NCBI RefSeq assembly: GCF_009870125.1
Contig: NC_046683.1
Location: 15,137,001-15,201,000 of the forward strand
Source: Drosophila pseudoobscura
Lineage: Eukaryota; Arthropoda; Insecta; Diptera; Drosophilidae
Length of the DNA: 64,000 bases
Direction of reading: 5' to 3'
The position numbers were made by a program, and so were the translations under genes. Shown here piece by piece: positions 22,936 through 32,774 of this stretch. The notes below the pieces were generated by a model, which made no database searches, was not told the DNA's origin, and saw only the letters and a program-made list of their open reading frames with translations. Position 1 is the stretch's first letter. Each line of letters begins with the position of its first letter.

Positions 22936-23760
22936 TGGCACAGAAATCAAGTTTTTACCTTCCATTGATCCTCGCTGTGGAGCTCTGAAGATTCTTAACA
23001 TTTAATTTATACTTGTTTGCACACATACATATTATATATATATATATATATCGAATACAGACACACACCCAAATACTTGTGGGACATAGAATAACTTGAA
23101 ATGCAGACAGACTTGCGGATATAGTATAGGATCGTGCATCTCTGGTGCATTTCAAGTATCGTTAGCCGTTTAATAATAAATATTGTACACGATTAAGAAG
23201 CATACTTACCATACAATTTGCATTCCCTCGCACCAAATACCACATACCACATACCGCATACAGCGCCCGCTGCCCCAAGCCCTTAAGAAAAATTTCGACA
23301 AAATTCATACAAACATATATACGAATCACATACACAGAGACATTATATGTAAAATTAGTTTGTAAGAAATTGACCTAAATATGATACTTATTCACGTACA
23401 AAAAAAAAATACAAATCAATTAAAACAAAAATGCAAAAAAGTTGAAAAACTGTCGTTTTGTCCCTCTGGAACGTTAAGGAACCGAAAAGAAGTAAATTAA
23501 AAAAGAAATATATATATAAAATACACATAAAAATCAATATACAATCTGTAGTTTTTTGCTGAATTGGGTTTTCGGGATGGTAATCATAGGTGTATAATTT
23601 TGGACTCATTTGATAAGGCCCCTAGCTTATCTGAATACGGATAACGCAACCACTCGATTCGATTTGACTCTTCCGCTCGGGTGAAGGAATGTCGTCCGAG
23701 CATGCATGGCCCCATTCATTCATAACGTATGCTGTGCGATTTTCATGATGGGTTTCCTTT
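22936..23760 (+). other. A-rich tract resuming beyond the insertion
   Basis: From 22940 to 23560 the plus strand is again A-rich and 3' UTR-like, with a TA run (about 23034-23051) and AATAAA at 23175-23180. From 23560 to 23760 there is ordinary unique intergenic DNA. It may be the distal part of the original hang 3' flank. Confidence 0.4.
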
Positions 23761-23773
23761 TTCTTTTTTTTTT

Positions 23774-23779
23774 TTTATT
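23774..23779 (-). terminator. Candidate poly(A) signal of the CDC50-like gene
   Basis: TTTATT on the plus strand is AATAAA on the minus strand, about 390 nt past the stop at 24166. Confidence 0.4.
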
Positions 23780-24165
23780 ACAGATCAGATCAGAGCACAA
23801 GCGACTAAGATAATACTTGGCAGTAACTTTCCAATGCGATTGGGGGTGGGGGGGATATAGAAAAGTATATGAATTCGTTCGGTAGAAGACATTAACAAAC
23901 ATCACAAAAGCTCATACAGATAATAAATACAATTAACAAATGGCCAGAGCCAATTCTTTGGATGGTGGCTTCATGCGCACACAAACAGAAAGGGTTGTTC
24001 AGTGGATAGCCGAGTAAAACAGAAAAATAGAAGAAAAAAAAAAGAACAAGAGTCGCAGAGTACACAAATATAAATTGATAAATAGAAATGACTTTATGCT
24101 TATAAGGCTTAAGCAGATTGGTCTAAAGCTAAGTGAGGCAGCCGGAAATGATGTCATCGATGCAT

Positions 24166-26204
24166 CTAGGAGTACTGCGTATGTGGATTCACGTTGATCA
24201 TCTCCATGTTGCTGCTGTGGAGTGGACACAATAACAAGCTTTGATTAGTTCAAGTGCAATAGAGAGCAAATAGTAGTAGTGGGTGTGTACATGTGTCAAT
24301 CAATAGTCGAAAGATTATTACTTGATACTTATCGCGCACTCCCAGGGTAAAGATATGAAGCTTCAAATGGTTATGGATGGTGTGGGTATGTACAAGAGCT
24401 CCTCCTACTCTAAGTCAATTCTGTCGAATGGAGCAGGAGTAGTGGGTATCATGAGTGAGTGCAGAGGGTTGGGTTTGGTTATGGTTGGGGTAACGTGGGT
24501 TGGGAAAGTGAGTGAGCGGGAATGGAAGGAATGGAGTGAAGTCCGCTAAGAACTCGTTTCTCACCTGCGACTGCAGCGCATATGGATCAGGAGTAGGCCC
24601 AGGCCCAGGGTTATGCAAATGGCGCCAACAACGATGTAGGCAATGCCTAGGAATGGATTCTTGCCACCCAGCACAGATGTGGTGGATATAATCATGCGCT
24701 TGGTGCCATCAAATGAGACTACCGGATATCCTAGAAAAATAGAAAGAGAAAAACACTATCAATCGTAGAAGTTCAGGGGGGAGGTATGACTTCACAGCAC
24801 ATACGGTATTCAACGTTGAGGGTATACTCCCCGGCCTTTAGGCCTTTGGCATAATTGTTGTTCGTCTGGTCGAGGCGACGATAGAGCTTGCGGAAGCTGG
24901 GCAAGGCCGCTGTGCGCATCCACACAATCAGATCCTCATTCTGGAAACCATTATTCTCCGCATTCTCCTTGTCCAGATCGTAAAGTTCATGCTGCCAGAA
25001 GATTGGCTTGGCGAAGCCCTTGAGGGCCAATGTGAGGTTGCCTTCGGGATTCCGGAACTTGACCCGCTTATCGGAAGGCCATGCAATGCCCGTGTTCAAA
25101 AGCTTGATATCCACACCGCCCTGCGCCAGTTTGAGCGTGTCTGTTGGGGGTAAAAACAAAGAAGAAGAACAGTGGGAATTGTTTAGACTGTGTCCAAGCC
25201 ATTTTGTGTGCAGGGAATTGACCACCGACCATTGAACAAAGAGTTGGCTATAGCGCCACATGGCGCGATGGGTTCCATAGTCACGGGGTGATAAGCAAAG
25301 GGGGCACAATCCGTGCTGGGCGTCTGAGACAGTTGTCCGAGCAGCTGCAGGTCATCGCGCGACTTCACATAGCGCCGATGGTTTTGATAGTAGTTTGTCA
25401 GGCCATAATACATGTATACGTCGCCCTAAAAGTCGGTCGAATGGAGGCGGATATAGAATACAAAAAAAAAACGATTAAAGAACAATTAGTGTCTGTTTGA
25501 AGGGCGGTGCCCTTCCGTGGGTCCTTGCTTTTTTCTACTCACGTTAAAGTCGGAGGTCAGAGTGAAATTGATGGCGCAGTTGCACTGCTTTCCCGGGTTC
25601 TCCTGCAGGTAGTCCGCACAGGTAATGCCACCCGATGAGGTGCAGCGGGTGTAGTCAATGATCAGCTCGTTGGCGGTATTGGAGAGGTGCAGCAGCACCA
25701 CGCCAATCGGTACGAACAGCACTCCAATCACAAAGAATGTCGGCAATACCGTGCGCGCGGTGAGGACGGGTTGCCAGGCGGGCAGCCGTTGTTGCTTGAA
25801 GGCCGAGTCTATTGGGCGGGAGGTGGAGAGGAGGGTTTTTCGAATATTAATGTTCCTTAAAGGTTAAGCATGACATCATCTAAGTCATTATCCTTGCCCT
25901 CGCCTTTAAAGGGAAGGTAGGGGATGGGGGAGTGAATCCAGGTGCCCGGAATTATCCATTCCATTACTCATTCCCTCGAATCGCGTGAGAGGGTGGGGCG
26001 GGGGGGGGGAGGGGTCTTATCACTTCAGCAACTGGTTACAGTTACACTATGTGTGTGCGTTTCGTGAGTGCGGGGATGTGCGTCGTGAGGGCATCGGAAC
26101 GTGTATAGGTGTGTCTGTGCTGTATTGAGGCAAAATCTCTCACCTGAAGGTCGCTTAGACTTTGGGACTACATCCGCCTCACTTTCCCCTTGTCGCATGG
26201 ACAT
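24166..26204 (-). CDS. CG9947: CDC50/TMEM30 family P4-ATPase (flippase) beta subunit
   Basis: Six exons join in frame: 26204-26144, 25808-25543, 25425-25230, 25140-24805, 24730-24565, 24214-24166, giving 357 residues, the usual length for this family. The N-terminus reads [20 protein letters not shown], a CDC50 hallmark. A first membrane span follows (residues about 40-61), then a large Cys-containing ectodomain ([25 protein letters not shown]), a second span (about 314-336) and a short tail ending [17 protein letters not shown]50 proteins chaperone P4-ATPases to the Golgi and plasma membrane and are needed for phospholipid flipping. I chose ATG 26204; the frame is open to another ATG at 26255, which would add 17 residues. 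The gene is divergent from rngo. The symbol is recalled, not checked. Confidence 0.88.
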
Positions 26205-26365
26205 GGTGCCTGATGATGTGCAGATTATGCGAAAGAAAAAAACTGAAGAAAACAACTCTGGCCCCCGCGTCTACACTGTGCCAGTTGACCCAATCGAATA
26301 AAGGTAAATACAAAAAAATTTTTCTGATAATTCGCGATAGTAACCATGAATCATTGCTGGATGGA

Positions 26366-26373
26366 TATCGATA
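26366..26373. promoter_or_regulatory. DRE between the CDC50-like gene and rngo
   Basis: A perfect TATCGATA lies 160 bp upstream of the CDC50-like start codon in the divergent intergenic region. A near match (CATCGATA) lies at about 26586-26593. Confidence 0.6.
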
Positions 26374-26729
26374 AGTGAACCGGAGTTGGCAGCACTGCAC
26401 CCGCTCGTGAACCAGTTCATTTTTCTAGCACTGAAGTGCTTCTATGCTTGATATGTCAAATGTTAAATGTATTTTAAATATTTGTTCACACAACTCAAAA
26501 TTCGGTTTGCCTCTTGAGCCCAGAGAGTTTCGTTTCCGAAAAAACATTCTGCCGTGGGTATTTTGTGAGTGATACTGTAAAAATACATCGATATCAATGT
26601 AAATGCAACCCATGACATCGCAGCGGCATTTATGTTGGGTATCAAAACAACAAAGCAATAGCACACACATACTCCCAAGGCAAAACCGAAAGAGAAAACG
26701 CAATCAAAGAAACCGCCAGCGAGAGCATT

Positions 26730-26767
26730 TATAAATTATTGCAGTCCGTTCTAGCAGCCGTTCAGTC
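26730..26767 (+). promoter_or_regulatory. rngo: Predicted TATA-Inr core promoter of rngo
   Basis: TATAAAT (26730-26736) is followed by TCAGTC (26762-26767), which places A+1 at 26764, about 30 bp downstream, and gives a 124-nt 5' UTR before ATG 26888. The spacing is canonical. Confidence 0.5.
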
Positions 26768-26887
26768 GTCCACCAAGTGAGAATCCTCCCAAAAGAGTGT
26801 TTGTGCGCAGTTAATCGACCCAGACCAGACCCACGGAGTTAAGTGAAACCCCACACCGTACACCAAGCGCCAGCGGTCTCTCGAATT

Positions 26888-29877
26888 ATGAAAATCACAG
26901 TGACTGCGTCCGATGATCGGCTATTCTGCTTGGACGTGTCCCACGATCTCGAGCTGGAGAACCTCAAAGCTCTCTGCGCGATGGAGATCGGTGCCGAAGT
27001 CGATCAAATTGTCGTCCTTTTCAATGGGCAGGAGCTGACGAACAACAAGCACTCGCTGCAGCAGTGCGGCGTCAACGATGGGGACTTTATTATGCTGGAG
27101 CGAAGAAGGCCCAACAATCGCGCAGGTGAGTTGTGTGGGTGCTGGCGGGGAGGAGGTGTAGAGCGCGCGAACTCTATAACTGGGTCATTGCTTGCGCCAC
27201 GCCTGTGGCCTGCTGGACCCAGTGACTGAACCGCCCCAACTTTAGTCCCTATAATCCATATGGAGATGGCACGGATAGCATTCTCCTACATCCAGGTGGC
27301 TTGATGGTCAAAGAATTTTTTCTAGAAGTTTTGAAATTTGAATCCGGCCTGAGACGTGGAATGATCGACATGCATAGGCCTATCACTGCATGTGCGTGTG
27401 TGTGTGTTTGTGTGTGCTGGAGTATTCGTATACCCTTTTTAGAGGCAGTTTCCATATTATTGGCATATGTTTGTAAATGCACAAAAGAAGTAATCTAATA
27501 GGGGAGGCTCAATTTTCGGAGACTCTCATCTCGTAATACTAGAAACATGATTAGTTGCAACGATGCCTTCATGTTTGGTTTTCGACTTTTACTTTTACTC
27601 AAATTTGCAAATCGGGATAGCATTCCCGGTGTCCACAAATTACTCAGTTTCCTTAACTTAAAAGTAGTACAACTCTTGTGTAATGAGTAATTTTTTTGCA
27701 CAAATAAAAATATTTCAACCAGAATCAACCAATTTCAACCAATTAAAATTTGCCATTTGTTAGAGGCGCCATATGTTAAGACGTAGCTTAACTAACCAAT
27801 TTGTGCCTACAATGGCGGGTGCGCCCCTCAACGACAAAACAAAGGGTATACACAATTCGGCAGATGCCTTGAAGATTGCTTTCATGCATTTTTTGGAAAA
27901 GATCTTTGCCACCGGCGGCCGCCTCTGCGTCGCAGTTAATTTTAAAAATAAACGCGTTTTTTTGTTCGCCATTGCTGTTTATTTTTTTTTGTGATTTTCT
28001 TTTGTTTTCCCATTCATTTTTGTGCACATTCCGAAAGAAATTGAAGACAAAAAATAAAAGCAAATGGGAGCACACACACAGACACAAACAGAGCCAGAGA
28101 CAAATGCACAAACACACAGAGCACTGGAAAGGAGGTGGACTTGGTTCCAATGCAATGGAGTGGAAAGTGGAAAGTGCGCGACGGCAATGGCGCAACCACA
28201 TGCATACATATGTATGTACGTTGGCAGGTGTACATGCATGTATGTACATCCTCCATCCATAGATGGAGAAGGCAAAGAACAAGTGTGCTCTGATCTCCGT
28301 CTCGGTCTCTTTTTTTTTGTCTGGCTGTTTACTTGACCCCATCGTGCGTGGTTGGCCTTGTCTGTCCGTACAGTCCATCCCCCCCATCCGAGTCCCCCAT
28401 TCAGATCATCATATATGTATGCACGAGTATGCTGTGTGTGGGCGATGCACAGCGCATTGAATGGGTTAGTAATCGGTAATAAAATGATTCACCCTCCGCC
28501 ACCAGGAGGTGCCAACAATCCGGTGATAAGTGGACTCGACTTTAGCAGCATCGCTGTGCCGGGAACCAGTGCAGCGACCAGTGGCGGCAGCCCACCCTCG
28601 ACCAACCCCAACCCCGGTCTGGGAGGATTAGCAGGACTGGGAGGAGGTGTCGCCAGCAACAGTCTGCAGCAGCAACAGCAGATGCAGAACCTAACAGACA
28701 TCCCCATGACGGACGAATTCAATGTGAACTTCGATGACGATCCGGCGACGGTGAGGCAGTTGTTATTGTCCAACCCGGAGACACTGGCCTTGCTGCGGGA
28801 GTATAATACGCGGCTAGCGGAGGCCCTCGACTCGGGGGATCCGGACACGTTTGCCCGGGCCCTGAGGGAGCATGTGACGGAGCGGAAGCGGCGCAACGAT
28901 CAGCGAGTGCGAATGCTGACGGCGGATCCGTTCGATGAGGAGACGCAGCGTCTGATTGCCGAGGAGATCAAGCAGAAGAACATTCAGGACAATATGGCTG
29001 CGGCCATTGAATACAATCCGGAGATCTTTGGAATGGTCACGATGCTGTGAGTCATCAGGTTATCTGCACACCGGGCCTGCCTAAACTGAATCCACCCGTT
29101 TCCCCCCTCTGTCCACCCACAGGTACATCAATTGCAAGGTGAACGGTGTGCCGGTGAAGGCCTTCGTTGACTCTGGGGCCCAGACGACAATCATGAGCAA
29201 GGACTGTGCCGAGAGGTGTCACGTGAACCGGCTGATTGACACGCGCTGGAACGGTGTCGCCAAGGGTGTGGGCACCCAGCCCATTCTGGGCAGAATCCAC
29301 ATGGTTCAGCTGCAGATCGAGAACGATCATTTGACGTCCAGCTTCACCGTCCTTGGCCAACAGCCCATGGACATGTTGTTGGGTCTGGACATGCTGAAGC
29401 GTCATCAGGTAAAGCATTTCCTTCATTTGAATTCAAACACCTAACTCTCTCCTTCTCTCTTTCTCTCTATATGTGCTCTATTGGCTGAAGTGCCTCATCG
29501 ATCTGCAAAGGAATCTGCTGATAATTGGCACCACCGGAACGACGACACCATTTTTACCCGAAAGCGAGCTACCGGTTGGTGCCCGGCTCACGGGCAATCC
29601 AGAGGAACAGGCCGAACAGCAGGCGATTGCTGAGGCCATGGAGCAGAGTCGGAGAGAGGGCGGTGCATCCACCTCCACCTCCGCCTTGGCAAGGTTCGGG
29701 GCGAATACCATCCAGCCAATGGATCCGTTTACCGAGCAGGATGTCAGCGATCTCATGGCCCTCGGATATCCGCGCGGCGATGTTCTCATTGTGTTGAAGC
29801 AGTGTGGCGGCAATAAGCAGGTGGCCAGATCCCTGTTGCTTAGCCGCAACGAGGCAGCCGGTGGCGGACTTAGCTGA
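26888..29877 (+). CDS. rngo: Rings lost, Ddi1-type ubiquitin-receptor aspartic protease
   Basis: Four exons (26888-27125, 28506-29046, 29123-29408, 29491-29877) give 483 residues. Residues 1-76 form a ubiquitin-like domain ([20 protein letters not shown]). A Gly/Ser/Gln-rich linker follows, then the conserved helical region ([20 protein letters not shown]), and a retroviral-type aspartic protease domain with [12 protein letters not shown] (catalytic Asp about 276; [12 protein letters not shown] later). The C-terminus is a UBA domain (about 435-474; [18 protein letters not shown]). Ddi1 proteins bind ubiquitin and the proteasome. In flies Rngo is needed for ring canal growth and oogenesis. The first intron is 1380 bp. 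The gene converges on eIF2alpha. Confidence 0.93.
27126..28505 (+). other. rngo: First intron of rngo
   Basis: The intron runs from GTGAGTTG to CCGCCACCAG. It contains CA/TG runs and a unique-looking stretch at 27773-27994 whose plus frame ([20 protein letters not shown], then [13 protein letters not shown]) has protein-like composition. I do not recognise it and see no splice signals that would add it to rngo. Confidence 0.6.
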
Positions 29878-30743
29878 ACTCGGGCTGGAGCCCCAGCATC
29901 CCCACCTCCACCCCCAAACCCGTGCTCTGCCTATCCCACGACAAACCCCACAGCCACCTCCTACGCAACACAGTTCACTCCTCTGGGATCAATTGTAACA
30001 AGATCATGAAAACCAACATTGCAGGATAGCTAAGGATATGCTGACGAACAATCATAGCCAGCCAGCCAACCAGCCAGCCAGCCAGCCAGACAGACAGCCA
30101 CTATATTCCGTTTTAACGAAATACTCCGAGCAATACCAAAACAAAAATGGAAAATGGATAAAATTAAATTTGTAATTTAGGAAAATTTTTGTAAGCTAAT
30201 ATGCCTCTTTTTTTATATGAATCGTTATACACAATAGCTAAATAGTAGGATTTGAATGCATTTGGGCGACTGCTACATACACAGACACGGTCACGGACAC
30301 GGACACGTAAACGGAAGCGGACACCTCCTTCAAAACACTTAAAACTTGAGGACTAGGGTGTGCGTTTGTGTGTGTGGTTTTTTAAGAAAGAATATTTAAG
30401 ATGCAAATGCAACGAGAGAGAGAGAGAGAGATAGAGATGGGGTAATGGGAATGGTAATGGTAATGGAACCATAGCAACGAAACTGAAACTAAATATTGAA
30501 GTGCAGCAAAAACAAAATATATACCGAAAATATGCCTGACTATATATATATACACATATATAGTATATATACACATTACACACACACACACACACACAAA
30601 CACTCATATATATATATATATATATATGTGTGTAAACATTATATACAAATTTGATCTAGTATTAAGATGGACGCTCTTTTAGGTGGGACGAGATTATGTT
30701 AAAGGGCAAAGCAAATGTGAAATGATGGATTTTTAAGAATAAA
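29878..30743 (+). other. rngo: 3' UTR of rngo
   Basis: The region contains a CAGC-rich tract (AGCCAGCC repeats at 30056-30100), GA, TA and CA microsatellites (30413-30432, 30541-30630), and ends near AATAAA at 30738-30743, the first strong plus-strand poly(A) signal after the stop. Confidence 0.55.
30738..30743 (+). terminator. rngo: Candidate poly(A) signal of rngo
   Basis: AATAAA, about 860 nt past the stop codon. Confidence 0.5.
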
Positions 30744-30858
30744 AGAGTCGGGAATTGTTTTTGGATTTGGATAAACGGAAAAGGTGTTTGTTCCACAACT
30801 AATTAGCATTTGATTTATTACCATTTTCTTTGCCATCGCACCAACGGGCGGAGGCAGA

Positions 30859-30864
30859 TTTATT
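30859..30864 (-). terminator. eIF2alpha: Candidate poly(A) signal of eIF2alpha
   Basis: TTTATT on the plus strand (AATAAA on minus), about 170 nt past the eIF2alpha stop. A second copy lies at 30814-30819. The tail-to-tail gap to the rngo signal is only about 70-120 bp. Confidence 0.5.
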
Positions 30865-31034
30865 CTTTAGCATTTAAATGCTACTTCTCTTTTGTGGCTT
30901 TTTGAATAGCTTTCGTTAAATATTTATGTATATATTTAGAAATATGAATTATACAAAAATCGCATTCTATTGTTCACACGCACGCAACACACCGCACGGC
31001 AGGGCAGGGATTTTTTTTTGACATAGTTTTGCAT

Positions 31035-32135
31035 TTATTTTGAGTCCTCGTCCTCCTCGTCTTCGTCATCATCAGATTTGGCATCCGCCGTTGAGTTTTT
31101 GTGATTGAACTCCTTTTCGGGATCGAATTGCATGCCCTCTTGATCGGCGGCATCCTCCTCATCATCATCGCCAGCGACTTGGGCATTCTCAGCCTCGGCA
31201 CGCTCCAGGCGCCGTGCCAGATCGGCCTCATCGATGGCCGTCACCAGTTTGGGTGCCATTATCACCTTGAATTCGCCTTCATACTCGAGTATCTTGGCGC
31301 GTATATTCTCGATGGCCACCTCCAGGGCCTTGAGGCCGTCTGTCTTCTTTGTGGTGGCTGTGGTCATCACATATCTGGAAAATATATGGAGTGTTCAGTG
31401 GATCGATAGAAATTTTTTTTTTAAATGTTTATCAACTTACAGCGGTGGTGCTATAAGGTTAATGCGAATGGGCAGCTCTTCGGTGCTCAGCTCCAAGCCC
31501 TTGGTGAGGGATGCCTTCACGGCGTCGATGCCCTCGTAGCCGTAGCACGAGCACTCGATATCGGCGCGTATTTTCACAGTGGGCGAGACGAGTTTACGCT
31601 TGATGTTGCTCAGGAGCACCTCCTTGGTCTCCGGGTCCAGGTTGCATTCGTCAAAGACGGATGGGTCTGTCACCGATTGCTTGAAGATGTCGTAGGCCAC
31701 CGTCTTGCTGTTGTACTTCTTTTCGAAATACCAGGCGGTCTTCTGATAGAGCTCCTCCAGCTTCTTATTGCCTTCGTAGCCAAGAATGTCGGCCACATGC
31801 CGCAACAGAGAGTTGATGGCCTTTGCTTTGGCAAAACGTTCGGTGCACTTCTCCACATCCTCGGGCGAAACGCGACGCTTAGAAAGATCTATGTAGCCCT
31901 TCTCCTTGTCCACACGAATGACGACAACCGGCTCGGTTTTTCCCACGCGGATCAGTTTGTTAATGGAGCGAATACGGCGACGTGACAGCTCCGACAATAA
32001 TATCATGCCCTCAATGTTGTTGTACTCCAGCAGATGGACGTAAGCGCCCATTTCAGCAATGGACAGCACGTTCACCATGACGACATCCTCGATTTCGGGA
32101 TATCGCTCGTTGTAAAACCGCGACGTTAGAGCCAT
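31035..32135 (-). CDS. eIF2alpha: Translation initiation factor eIF2 subunit alpha
   Basis: Two exons (32135-31441 and 31374-31035; 66-bp intron) encode 344 residues, the normal length. The N-terminal S1 domain (about 17-88) ends in [20 protein letters not shown], which contains the regulatory serine phosphorylated by GCN2 and PERK (residue 51 counting Met). A helical domain and the C-terminal alpha-beta domain follow, then an acidic tail ([12 protein letters not shown]). eIF2alpha is part of the eIF2 complex that delivers initiator Met-tRNA to the 40S subunit; its phosphorylation shuts down general translation. The gene is divergent from Rbp2 with DREs between them. An upstream in-frame ATG at 32150 would add five residues; the MALTSRFY start is the conserved one. 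Confidence 0.97.
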
Positions 32136-32325
32136 GCTTGCAGTGTTCAAAGAACGACGATGATTTGGAATTCAAGCAGAATAAAAGAGAAAATGCACTC
32201 AGCGTACGCCGGAAAAAAAACGTGTACAATTTCGCTGAAACTGGGCGTAAGAAGAAGCGAGAGCAACATTAGTGTTGTAAGCTGGCAAGCTGACAATTTT
32301 CGGCGAATTCGCGGTGCCGATATTC

Positions 32326-32464
32326 ATCGATGTGCCGATATTTTAATTAAATTGAGGACATGTACAAATTGTATGTAATTTTTCGCGATATTAATTTAAT
32401 GAAATACCTTTAGAATGGTTCCTTTGAGGTTCAGGTGAGTTTTTTCCCTGCATATTTATCGATA
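32326..32464. promoter_or_regulatory. DRE elements in the eIF2alpha/Rbp2 divergent promoter region
   Basis: ATCGAT occurs at 32326-32331 in CATCGATG, and a perfect TATCGATA at 32457-32464. The pair sits in the 640-bp gap between the two start codons, as expected for DREF-dependent housekeeping promoters. Confidence 0.6.
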
Positions 32465-32774
32465 TTGTCGTCACAAGTGTTGCAAAATTTCTTTCGCGGC
32501 GAATTGACAAGTGTTGCTTGTGAATAAATTATTGCGGCAGCCCCTGAATAGCAAATAAATCCACTTTGTATGATGCACAAAATTAGGCATTAAATGATTT
32601 ATGAGCATGCTAGACTCACCATCGATCTACCTATCGCACTTGCAATGCGAATCGCCGGAGTTGGCGGCACGCTAAGCAAATGGTCTAGTGTGTACACACT
32701 GACGGGGCGACAACTTGCGTTGTCAGGTACGTCTGCGGATTGCAGCGAATTCGCTCATTTGAAAAAAATAAAAC

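Noticed and set aside
26205-26255. Upstream ATG of the CDC50-like gene as the start
   Set aside because: The added residues (MFSSVFFFRIICTSSGT) are not typical of CDC50 N-termini; ATG 26204 gives the usual family length. Not fully excluded.
27773-27994. Extra rngo exon in intron 1
   Set aside because: Including it would break the phase between the UBL exon and exon 2, and no acceptor/donor pair was found around it.
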